The position numbers and the translations under genes were made by a program. Shown piece after piece: positions 8,364-16,702 of a DNA stretch of 64,000 nt. This DNA is from Vibrio sp. AND4. GTDB taxonomy: Bacteria; Pseudomonadota; Gammaproteobacteria; Enterobacterales; Vibrionaceae. Under the pieces are notes generated by a model, which was not told the DNA's origin, made no database searches, and saw only the letters and a program-made list of their open reading frames with translations. Positions within the stretch are counted from its first letter, which is position 1; each line of letters begins with the position of its first letter. The stretch is from contig NZ_ABGR01000002.1 of the NCBI RefSeq assembly GCF_000171815.1, positions 124,001-188,000 on the forward strand, in the 5' to 3' direction.

Positions 8364-9812
8364 ATGAAAGGTGATATCGGTGTAATTGGCCTTGCTGTAA
8401 TGGGTCAGAACCTTATCCTTAACATGAATGACCACGGCTTTAAAGTTGTGGCACATAACCGGACTGCTGCGAAGGTAGACGAGTTTTTGGAAGGTCCAGC
8501 GAAAGACACAAACATCGTTGGTGCATACTCTCTAGAAGAACTCGTAGAGAAGCTAGAGACGCCACGTAAAGTGATGCTTATGGTTCGTGCTGGTGATGTT
8601 GTTGATGCCTTTATCGACAATCTAATCCCACTTCTAGACGAAGGCGATATTATCATTGACGGTGGTAACACGAATTACCCAGATACAAACCGTCGCGTAG
8701 CACACTGCCGTGACAAGGGTATTCACTTCATTGGTACTGGTGTATCTGGTGGTGAAGAAGGTGCGCGTTTTGGCCCTTCAATCATGCCTGGTGGTGCTCC
8801 AGAAGCTTGGGATGCGGTTAAACCAATCTTCCAAGGTATCTCTGCAAAAACTGATGCTGGTGAACCGTGTTGTGACTGGGTTGGTAACGACGGTGCAGGT
8901 CACTTCGTTAAAATGGTACACAACGGTATCGAATATGGTGACATGCAGCTAATCACTGAAGCTTACCAGTTCATGAAAGACGGTCTTGGTATGTCTTCTG
9001 ATGAGATGCAAGCAGTATTCGCTGATTGGAACAAGACTGAGCTAGACAGCTACCTTGTTGAAATCACTGCTGACATCCTTGGCTACAAAGATGAAGATGG
9101 TGAGCCGCTGGTTGAGAAAATCCTAGACACAGCAGGCCAAAAAGGTACTGGTAAATGGACTGGTATCAATGCACTAGACCTAGGTATTCCACTAACACTT
9201 ATCTCTGAGTCTGTATTTTCTCGTTGTCTCTCTGCACTGAAAGACCAACGTGTTGAAGCTGAATCTCTATTCGGTAAGACAATCACACCAGTAGAAGGCG
9301 ACAAGCAAGAATGGGTTGATGCACTGCGTCAAGCGCTACTTGCATCTAAGATCATCTCTTACGCTCAAGGCTTCATGCTAATGCGCGAAGCATCGAACGA
9401 AAATGGTTGGGACCTAAACTACGGTAATGTGGCACTTATGTGGCGCGGTGGTTGTATCATCCGCTCAGCATTCTTAGGCAACATCCGTGATGCTTACGAA
9501 GCGAACCCAGACATTGCGTTCCTAGGTTCTGACGAGTACTTCAAAAACATTCTTCAAGGCAGCCTAGCAGCATGGCGCAAAGTCGCAGCAAAATCTCTAG
9601 AGTCTGGCATCCCAATGCCGTGTACGATTTCTGCGCTTTCTTTCCTAGATGGATACACAACGGCGCGTCTTCCAGCTAACTTGCTTCAAGCTCAACGTGA
9701 CTACTTCGGTGCGCACACTTACGAGCGTATTGACCGTCCGCGTGGTGAGTTCTTCCACACAAACTGGACTGGTACAGGCGGCGATACAGCGTCTACTACT
9801 TACGACGTTTAA
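8364..9812 (+). CDS. gnd: 6-phosphogluconate dehydrogenase, decarboxylating
   Basis: This 482-residue cytosolic enzyme converts 6-phosphogluconate and NADP+ to ribulose-5-phosphate, CO2 and NADPH. The N-terminal Rossmann fold begins GVIGLAVMGQNL (residues 5-16). The substrate loop GVSGGEEGARFGPS is near residue 128, and the catalytic region KMVHNGIEYGDMQ near residue 183. The C-terminal tail is rich in Gly and Thr, as in the dimeric enzyme. The ribosome site GGAGAG lies 9 bases before the ATG. A strong terminator follows within 30 bases, closing the operon. Codon choice is biased towards frequent codons, which suggests high expression. Confidence 0.97.
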   Translation: MKGDIGVIGLAVMGQNLILNMNDHGFKVVAHNRTAAKVDEFLEGPAKDTNIVGAYSLEELVEKLETPRKVMLMVRAGDVVDAFIDNLIPLLDEGDIIIDGGNTNYPDTNRRVAHCRDKGIHFIGTGVSGGEEGARFGPSIMPGGAPEAWDAVKPIFQGISAKTDAGEPCCDWVGNDGAGHFVKMVHNGIEYGDMQLITEAYQFMKDGLGMSSDEMQAVFADWNKTELDSYLVEITADILGYKDEDGEPLVEKILDTAGQKGTGKWTGINALDLGIPLTLISESVFSRCLSALKDQRVEAESLFGKTITPVEGDKQEWVDALRQALLASKIISYAQGFMLMREASNENGWDLNYGNVALMWRGGCIIRSAFLGNIRDAYEANPDIAFLGSDEYFKNILQGSLAAWRKVAAKSLESGIPMPCTISALSFLDGYTTARLPANLLQAQRDYFGAHTYERIDRPRGEFFHTNWTGTGGDTASTTYDV

Positions 9813-9840
9813 TCCGCAATCAGTAATCTGATAAAAACAG

Positions 9841-9867
9841 AAGGATGCCCAAGTGGCATCCTTTTTT
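9841..9867 (+). terminator. terminator of zwf-pgl-gnd
   Basis: AAGGATGCC (9841-9849), loop CAAGT and GGCATCCTT (9855-9863) form a perfect 9-bp hairpin running into six Ts (9862-9867), starting 28 bases after the gnd stop. Confidence 0.92.
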
Positions 9868-10170
9868 AATTCCTACTCTATGTAAACGTAAAGTGAGCCA
9901 GCGAGTCCTTTTGTATTTCCCGGTAGTGAAGGAGTCTGTGATTCAAATCAGTTAGCCCTTTGATGAACGACCCTGCCGCCAATATGGCAGTGAGAAAGGC
10001 AAAAAAGAACATACGTTGTATTAACTTATTAGGCAGTTTTTAATTAAGATTTATTGTGAGTGGTGTTGCATAAAGGATGTGAAAGCAGTGTTGTGTGTGG
10101 CAAGCAATCAAATAGCTCCCTAACTTTAAGTGGTTTGAATTTTTCACAACTGTTAACACAGGAAACTCTT
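9868..10170. other. intergenic region before the DUF1254 gene
   Basis: About 300 bases with no gene I can support. The frame upstream of the DUF1254 start is open back to 10060 but has neither a ribosome site nor a sensible N-terminus there. A promoter for the DUF1254 gene is expected here, but none stands out. Confidence 0.5.
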
Positions 10171-11691
10171 ATGATAAAGGACTCACTTAAACGTCTCACT
10201 TTACTAACGGGGATGCTGATTTCATCTCCTCTTCTAGCAAATACCAATAACTACAATACAGACATTCCAACCAGTATCATGACGCCTGATACGGTAGAAA
10301 CAAGTATCGGAACTCTTATCTTTAAGGATGGTGTGCCAAGCGAGCAAGCCATGGGTACACTTTATGACAACCTCGATAGGATGAGAGCGACAGAAGTATT
10401 TATGAATGCTGTCCCGATGGCGTCGTTAGAAGCATTACGAATAGGACATGAAAAGATGGGGTTAACGAAATCCAATCAGGTCATGCTGTTTGATAATCTG
10501 ATGGATTCGAACTCTTTATTCCTAACGGGAAACACGGATACCGTCTACGCCTCTGCTTTTCTTGACTTGGAACGTGATGGCCCGACGGTGGTTGAAATCC
10601 CTCCAGGTATGGGACCTACCACCATCAATGATGCATTTTTCCGTTTTGTGACCGATATGGGTGCGGTTGGGCCAGATAAAGGGAAGGGTGGCAAATACCT
10701 TATTTTGCCCCCTAACTACGATGGCTCAGTGCCTGAGGGCTATTATGTCTCTCAATCGACAACTTACGTTAACTGGTTTATCGCAAGAGGTTTTTTGAAA
10801 GATGGTAAAACCGACGCAGCAGTGAATTCGTACCATACTGGCTTGAAGATTTATCCTTTGTCCAAGAAGGATGATCAACCGAAGATGGCATTTACTTCTG
10901 TTAGTGGTAAAGCATTCAATACTATCCATGCCAATAACGAGCACTTCTATGATGAAATCAAAGTGGTGATCGACAAAGAGCCGATTGATTTTATCGATCC
11001 GGAAATGCGTGGTTTGATTGCGGCAATTGGTATTCAAAAAGGTAAGCCGTTTGAACCTGATGCACGAATGCAGAAGATTCTGAAAGATGCTGCTGCGATT
11101 GGGAACGCAACGGCTCGTGCATTGATGTTCAACCCACGCACAGAAAATGCGTACATTTGGGATGATCGCAATTGGAAAACCGCTTTTATCGGCAAAGATT
11201 ACCAATGGCTCATTGATGAGGGCAATGGTGGCCGTAACTTGGACGCGCGTACTTACTTTTTCTATATGGCAACGGTAAACACACCAGCGATGGCGCTTAA
11301 GATGGTTGGTAAAGGCTCTCAGTACGCCATAATTGACAAGACCGCGGAAGGTCAGTTTTTTGATGGCGGAAAGAACTACAAATTGACGCTCCCTTCTAAT
11401 GTGCCAGCGAAGGACTTCTGGTCTGTGGTCGTTTATGATACGCAAACACGCTCAGAGCTTCAAACCAGCCAGCCATTCCCAAGTAAGAATGATAAGCGTA
11501 ATAAGATGATTGAAAACCCTGATGGCTCTGTTGATTTGTACTTCGGGCCAATCGCCCCCGAGGGTAAAGAAGCAAACTGGATTCAAACGGTTCCAAACAA
11601 AGGGTGGTTTAGTCTTTTACGCTTATACGGTCCTCTAGAACCGTGGTACGACGGTTCATGGAAACCAAGTGATATCAGTGAAGTGAAATAA
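10171..11691 (+). CDS. secreted DUF1254/DUF1214 domain protein
   Basis: This exported protein of about 506 residues has an N-terminal DUF1254 domain (about residues 50-190) and a C-terminal DUF1214 domain (about 370-490), with a linker between. The start at 10171 (MIKDSLKRLTLL) is chosen because it has the ribosome site AGGAAA 6 bases upstream and a good signal peptide ending near SSPLLA. The longer frame from 10060 would bury the signal. The family is widespread in marine bacteria and has no settled biochemical role; some members bind or process lipophilic compounds. It is flanked by terminators, so it is probably a single-gene unit. Confidence 0.85.
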   Translation: MIKDSLKRLTLLTGMLISSPLLANTNNYNTDIPTSIMTPDTVETSIGTLIFKDGVPSEQAMGTLYDNLDRMRATEVFMNAVPMASLEALRIGHEKMGLTKSNQVMLFDNLMDSNSLFLTGNTDTVYASAFLDLERDGPTVVEIPPGMGPTTINDAFFRFVTDMGAVGPDKGKGGKYLILPPNYDGSVPEGYYVSQSTTYVNWFIARGFLKDGKTDAAVNSYHTGLKIYPLSKKDDQPKMAFTSVSGKAFNTIHANNEHFYDEIKVVIDKEPIDFIDPEMRGLIAAIGIQKGKPFEPDARMQKILKDAAAIGNATARALMFNPRTENAYIWDDRNWKTAFIGKDYQWLIDEGNGGRNLDARTYFFYMATVNTPAMALKMVGKGSQYAIIDKTAEGQFFDGGKNYKLTLPSNVPAKDFWSVVVYDTQTRSELQTSQPFPSKNDKRNKMIENPDGSVDLYFGPIAPEGKEANWIQTVPNKGWFSLLRLYGPLEPWYDGSWKPSDISEVK

Positions 11692-11720
11692 AGTAACGTA
11701 AGATAGGTAAGTTTAAGATG

Positions 11721-11758
11721 AAAGCCGACCTATTCATGGGTCGGCGTTTTCTTTTTAT
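11721..11758 (+). terminator. terminator of the DUF1254 gene
   Basis: GCCGACC (11724-11730) pairs with GGTCGGC (11739-11745) around a 7-base loop, followed by a T-rich run (TTTTCTTTTTA). Confidence 0.88.
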
Positions 11759-12020
11759 CTCTCTTATCTCTGACCGTTTTATAATTTTAGTATTCTTAGG
11801 CTCTTGCTCTGGCGATAAATGGTCTTGTGGCTTAAATCTTACATCCGTGACCTCTTAATTATGTTGCCTTGGTGGGAGTGAATGAGCCTAATACTTTCCT
11901 ACCAAACCATGCTAATCAGCCTCAAATTCATCTTCTCATGATGTGATCTCACACGTTATCGGCTTGTTAACGGTTGCTATACTTATTTGGCCATAAACAA
12001 AGGAAATATAAGGACGTTCA
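11759..12020. other. intergenic region before the TAXI protein gene
   Basis: About 260 bases, AT-rich, with no supported gene. The small minus-strand ORF at 11936-12118 runs into the TAXI gene and is a shadow. The TAXI promoter should lie in the right half; the ribosome site is the AAGGA cluster just before 12021. Confidence 0.5.
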
Positions 12021-12992
12021 ATGTTAAAGCTCAAGCAAATTGCTGCCGTGGCCTCACTGGCTGCACTAAGTACTAGTTTTTCAGTTTCTGCTAAAGAGGC
12101 CTTCGTGACCATAGGCACGGGCGGTGTAACGGGTGTGTACTACCCAACGGGTGGTGCAATTTGCCGTTTGGTGAATAAATCACGTTCTGATCATGGTATT
12201 CGTTGTTCGGTAGAAAGCACTGGTGGTTCCATTTACAACATCAATACCATTCGAGCAAAAGAGCTAGACCTTGGTATCGCTCAGTCAGACTGGCAGTACC
12301 ATGCTTACAATGGTACAAGCAAGTTTAAAGATGCAGGGCCATTCAAAGAGCTTCGCGCTGTATTCTCTGTCCACCCAGAACCGTTCACTGTTGTGGCTCG
12401 TAAAGATGCCAACATTCAATCATTTGAAGATTTGAAAGGTAAACGCGTTAACATTGGTAACCCTGGTTCTGGTCAACGCGGTACGATGGAAGTATTGATG
12501 AAAGAGTACGGTTGGACGAATGACGATTTCAAACTTGTGTCTGAGTTAAAAGCTTCTGAGCAGTCAAAAGCGCTGTGCGATAATAAGATTGATGCGATGA
12601 TCTACACCGTTGGTCACCCAAGTGGTGCGATTAAAGAAGCGACAACATCGTGTGACAGCAACATTGTAACGGTAGCAGGTAAACAAGTAGATAAACTTGT
12701 TGCTGACAACAGCTTCTACCGCGTTGCAAATGTACCCGGTGGTATGTACCGCGGATCAGAAAGCGATGTGCAAACTTTCGGTGTAGGTGCAACTTTCGTT
12801 TCCTCAACGGCAGTGCCAAACGAAGTTGTTTACAACGTTGTCAAAGCGGTATTTGAAAACTTTGACGATTTCCGTCGTCTACACCCAGCATTCGCCAACT
12901 TGAAGAAAGAAGAAATGGTTAAAGATGGTCTATCAGCACCGCTTCACCCAGGTGCCGAGAAGTACTACAGAGAAGTGGGTCTGATAAAGTAA
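12021..12992 (+). CDS. TAXI-family TRAP transporter solute-binding protein
   Basis: This 323-residue periplasmic protein has a signal peptide cleaved near residue 24 (after FSVSA). The mature N-terminus [20 protein letters not shown] is the hallmark of the TAXI (TRAP-associated extracytoplasmic immunogenic) family, whose known ligands include glutamate and other dicarboxylates. The conserved motif [16 protein letters not shown] lies near residue 148. TAXI proteins usually sit beside a fused 4TM-12TM permease gene; none is present in this window, so it is an orphan. It lies directly upstream of three membrane receptors with periplasmic binding domains, which leaves open a role in sensing as well as uptake. 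Confidence 0.92.
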   Translation: MLKLKQIAAVASLAALSTSFSVSAKEAFVTIGTGGVTGVYYPTGGAICRLVNKSRSDHGIRCSVESTGGSIYNINTIRAKELDLGIAQSDWQYHAYNGTSKFKDAGPFKELRAVFSVHPEPFTVVARKDANIQSFEDLKGKRVNIGNPGSGQRGTMEVLMKEYGWTNDDFKLVSELKASEQSKALCDNKIDAMIYTVGHPSGAIKEATTSCDSNIVTVAGKQVDKLVADNSFYRVANVPGGMYRGSESDVQTFGVGATFVSSTAVPNEVVYNVVKAVFENFDDFRRLHPAFANLKKEEMVKDGLSAPLHPGAEKYYREVGLIK

Positions 12993-13053
12993 TCCTGTTG
13001 CAAAAATAGGAAATGAGGTGTTGATATAGATCGCGTCATATGTTTCAAGCAAC

Positions 13054-13090
13054 AAAAATGCCATCGTATTTACGGTGGCATTTTTGTAGT
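13054..13090 (+). terminator. terminator of the TAXI gene
   Basis: AAAAATGCCATCGTA (13054-13068) and TACGGTGGCATTTTT (13071-13085) form a long A/T-flanked hairpin about 60 bases past the stop, with T runs on both strands. Confidence 0.88.
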
Positions 13091-13275
13091 TTAGTCAGTG
13101 GTTAGTTTTGATTAAGTTGTGACGATTTTTTGATGACACACTTTGAATATAAAACCGTTTCCAAGTCATATTTTACAGGACAGGTCATTGATATAATGCG
13201 TGTTGAGTTGCATAATATAATTGTGGTTAAAGGGTCTACAAACATTCATTTAATGCCATTGGAGAGCAACAGGAG

Positions 13276-16200
13276 ATGGAACTACCTTCGGCACTTTCGC
13301 GCAAGTTCTCAATAAAGTCTACCATTGGTTGTATGTTTCTAATTACAGCCACTATCACCGCTGCTTTCGCTATCAGTCTACAATACTATTTTGGCAAACA
13401 AACTTCACGAGATTATGTACTGTCAAAGCTCTCTGTCGCTTCGGATCAAGTGAGCGATTATTTACAGCGTGTTGAGAGTAATGCGATCAGCAGTGCACAA
13501 TTGCTCCGGAGTGTGGCGTTATCGACAGACCACACTTTTTCAGAGCAGGAAATTAGAGATATTTTTATTCGAGTCCTAACTGACAACCCTCTTTTCAACA
13601 GTCTTTATTTCGGACTAGATAACGATGATTTTTACCAAGTTATCAACTTGGCGTCTTCTTCTATCGTCAGGAAAAAGCTCGGAGCAGCTGCACTAGAGCG
13701 ATGGGTGATTGTAAAAATTTCGGGGGATCCCGGCTCTAGGGTCAAACAAAGTTATTATTTCACTTCAGAATTTAAGCTTACGAGACAAATCAACGAGATC
13801 AGTGATTATTATCCATCTCGTCGACCTTGGTTTGTAAAAGCTTCACAAGAGTCAGTTTTTAAGACGGCTCCTTATCTCTTCCAAAATTTGAGAACTACCG
13901 GCAAAACATACTCAGTACGCAGCGGGAGAGGCGTCATTGGTATCGATATTGTCTTATCTTCCGTTGAAAATAAGATTGTTCCATTGGAGCTCGGTTTGTT
14001 GCCAAATAGCGGCGCGGAGACATTTATATTTAACCAGAGGGGAGGAGTGATAGCCTCTAATACAAAACTTCAGGATAACATCTTAATTCCCGAGTCAGTT
14101 CCACTAAAACTGACAGAGGAACAAAAAGCGATTATTCAATCGTCACCTTCATTGATTGTATCGAACCAAAATAGTTGGGGGCCTTATGACTATTCACAAT
14201 CAGGTGAACCAATGGGGTATGCTATCGACGTTCTTGCGCTCATTGCACAACAGACGGGTATAGAGTTGAAATATATTAATGGCTTTGACTCTAAAACGCT
14301 ATCAGGCAAATATCAAAAAGGCCACTTGGATATTATTCATTCCGTTGTGGGTGATCCTAAAACATTTGGGGAACGGAGCCTACCGATTTTCAAGAGTTAT
14401 CTTGCTGTTGCAGAGAGGGACACTAAATCTAGTCAGAGAGTTTTACAAGATATAGACACAGAGAACATTGGTATAGTCGCTGGCTTTGGAATGAAACAGT
14501 GGTTATCAGAATATTATCCAACACTCAGTACTATTGAGTTTCCCGGTTTAGACGAGGCAAGAAAGGCACTCGATAGCGGTAAGATTCAATATATCCTCGA
14601 TACTGAACTTACGTTATCCGATACGGATTTTTTAGGCAATAACACACCTCTCAAGATCTCTACATTTAACGAGCGTGAACCTGTTTCATTTCACCTGTTC
14701 ATGAGAGAGAACAATGCTGACTTGCTAGCAATTATCAATCAGGCTATTGGTGAGATTACCCCCAAACAAAGAGAGGCTTTGTCTAGGAAATGGTTGGATG
14801 CTAAATGGCAGCAAGAAGGCGTCTTACCCTACAAAGAAGTGCATCAGTTTGCTGCTCGGCGAGATAAACATAATACTATGGTAAAAATAGAGATAAATGG
14901 TGAATCAAAGTACTTATATATTTCACAGCTAAAATCTCACTTTAGCTCTAGCGACTATTTTGCAGTCCTTATACCAGAAGATATTGTTTCAAGTGCAGTG
15001 GTCGATCATATGTTTAAATCGATAACAGCGACGATGTTCTTGATGGCGACTCTGTGTCCTTTCGTTTGGAATTTTGGCGCGCCAGTTGTCAGGAGAATAA
15101 AAGATCTAGAGAGAGAAACTGCAAAGATTAAAGCTCGTAATTTTAGTGATGTTAGGATTGTCCCTAGCCGTATCGCAGAGGTGTCTGAGTTGTCGCAGTC
15201 AATATGCGAAATGGGGAAGGCAATAGGGTTGCATGAGAAGCGGCAAGAAGAATTTTTAGATGCGATAGTTCAGCTTATTGCTCAAGCTGTCGATGATAAG
15301 TCACCTTATACAGCAGGACATTGTAACCGTGTTCCCGAAATTGCAATGATGCTTGCTGATGCCGCGGAAAAAAGCCAAAAATTAGCCTTTCGCAACTTTG
15401 CCTTCAAGAATGAAGACGAGAAACGTGAATTTAAGATCGCTGCTTGGTTACACGATTGCGGTAAGATTACGACGCCAGAGCATATTGTCGACAAGGGGAC
15501 TAAGCTAGGAGCAAACTATAATCGAATCAATGAGATAAGGACACGTTTCGAGGTTCTCTGGAGAGATGCTGAGATTCACTATTACCAAAGTATTATTGAT
15601 GGAAAAAAGAACCCAGAAGAGTTGTTAGGCCAACTTAATGCACGAAAACTCAGCTTAACTCAGGATTTTGAATTTATTGCCAATGTGAATATCGGTGGTG
15701 AGTCTATGAGTAAGGAGCAGTTAGAGCGTATCAAACAGATAGCGCAGCAAAAGTGGCTAAGGTATTTTGATGACAGCTTAGGTCTTTCACCATTTGAAGA
15801 GACCAAAAGGTCAAAAGAGAAGGTGTCTTTGCCTGCTGTGGAACATTTACTGGCAGATAAACCAGAGCATATTACTCGTAGATTTAGGCCTATAGAGTTT
15901 GACCCAAATCTAGGTATTAAGATGACAGTGCCGGAATATGAATACAATCACGGTGAAATTTACAACCTGTCTATTTCACGAGGTACACTGACAGAAGAGG
16001 AACGTTATAAGATAAATGAGCATGTGATAAGTAGCATTAAGATGCTTGAAGCCTTACCGTTTCCTCCTGAGTTAAGCAAAGTTCCAAGTTACGCATCGAC
16101 ACACCATGAGACTTTAAGAGGGACTGGTTATCCTCGTGGTTTAAAAGCTGAAGACCTTTCGATACTCGATAGAATACTCGCTATTGCCGATATATTCGAA

Positions 16201-16422
16201 GCTTTGACCGCTGCAGATCGGCCTTACAAGAGAGCGAAGCCTGTCAGTGTTGCACTCGATATTATGTATAAGATGGCGTTGGACCAGAATATTGACATAG
16301 ACCTTTTCTTGCTGTTTTTAGAAAGTGGGGTGTATTTGGAATATGCCAATATTTTTCTACCAGACAACCAGAACGATAAGGTTGATATCCGAAAATATTT
16401 CAAAGGTTACGAATTGGTCTGA
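13276..16422 (+). CDS. membrane receptor with split Cache, inserted SBP_bac_3 domain and HD-GYP output (copy 1)
   Basis: This 1048-residue inner-membrane protein has TM1 at 16-39, a periplasmic Cache-like sensor first part at about 40-290, and a complete SBP_bac_3-type solute-binding domain at about 292-512 (begins VSNQNSWGPYDY). The last Cache strands follow (about 525-570), then TM2 (577-600), a HAMP-like linker (600-655) and an extended HD-GYP domain (660-985). Catalytic residues are intact: GHCNRV at 681-686, HDCGK at 726-730, HH at 943-944 and GTGYP at 949-953. About 170 residues separate the HD and GYP halves. HD-GYP domains hydrolyse c-di-GMP or, in some Vibrio enzymes, 3'3'-cGAMP; which applies is unknown. 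The ATG at 13276 follows GGAGAG. It is the most diverged of three tandem paralogues. Confidence 0.9.
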   Translation: MELPSALSRKFSIKSTIGCMFLITATITAAFAISLQYYFGKQTSRDYVLSKLSVASDQVSDYLQRVESNAISSAQLLRSVALSTDHTFSEQEIRDIFIRVLTDNPLFNSLYFGLDNDDFYQVINLASSSIVRKKLGAAALERWVIVKISGDPGSRVKQSYYFTSEFKLTRQINEISDYYPSRRPWFVKASQESVFKTAPYLFQNLRTTGKTYSVRSGRGVIGIDIVLSSVENKIVPLELGLLPNSGAETFIFNQRGGVIASNTKLQDNILIPESVPLKLTEEQKAIIQSSPSLIVSNQNSWGPYDYSQSGEPMGYAIDVLALIAQQTGIELKYINGFDSKTLSGKYQKGHLDIIHSVVGDPKTFGERSLPIFKSYLAVAERDTKSSQRVLQDIDTENIGIVAGFGMKQWLSEYYPTLSTIEFPGLDEARKALDSGKIQYILDTELTLSDTDFLGNNTPLKISTFNEREPVSFHLFMRENNADLLAIINQAIGEITPKQREALSRKWLDAKWQQEGVLPYKEVHQFAARRDKHNTMVKIEINGESKYLYISQLKSHFSSSDYFAVLIPEDIVSSAVVDHMFKSITATMFLMATLCPFVWNFGAPVVRRIKDLERETAKIKARNFSDVRIVPSRIAEVSELSQSICEMGKAIGLHEKRQEEFLDAIVQLIAQAVDDKSPYTAGHCNRVPEIAMMLADAAEKSQKLAFRNFAFKNEDEKREFKIAAWLHDCGKITTPEHIVDKGTKLGANYNRINEIRTRFEVLWRDAEIHYYQSIIDGKKNPEELLGQLNARKLSLTQDFEFIANVNIGGESMSKEQLERIKQIAQQKWLRYFDDSLGLSPFEETKRSKEKVSLPAVEHLLADKPEHITRRFRPIEFDPNLGIKMTVPEYEYNHGEIYNLSISRGTLTEEERYKINEHVISSIKMLEALPFPPELSKVPSYASTHHETLRGTGYPRGLKAEDLSILDRILAIADIFEALTAADRPYKRAKPVSVALDIMYKMALDQNIDIDLFLLFLESGVYLEYANIFLPDNQNDKVDIRKYFKGYELV

Positions 16423-16702
16423 TGCTTGTTTTTATAATTTGGTAAGGTTCAATAAATATTTTTATTTTTTTCGACATAAGGAGTGTTTCTTCAAATTGCT
16501 TTAGCAAAGCTTGAAAGCGAACGTAACGAATTGATCGCAACTTCGTCATGACTATTTTATTGCTTGAAAGTGTCCTTTTGCTCGATATACGACGGAGGTC
16601 TCTGAAAAAATTAACACAGATTTAAAAAAATTCGTTTAATAGACTATCTTGATAGATGGCGCCGCTGCGTTTGCTATAAAAGCCACCGGAGGGCTTTATT
16701 AC
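16423..16702. other. intergenic spacer before receptor copy 2
   Basis: These 280 bases contain a segment around 16584-16615 (ending GTCTCTGAAAA) that resembles the equivalent place before copy 3 (20050-20075). The duplication unit therefore seems to include its own upstream region and probably its own promoter. Confidence 0.45.

Noticed and set aside
10726..11445. 239-residue minus-strand ORF
   Set aside because: It is a shadow of the DUF1254 gene in an opposite frame, with odd composition and no ribosome site.
13130..13315. 61-residue ORF before the first receptor
   Set aside because: It overlaps the receptor start in another frame; the receptor has a good start and ribosome site.
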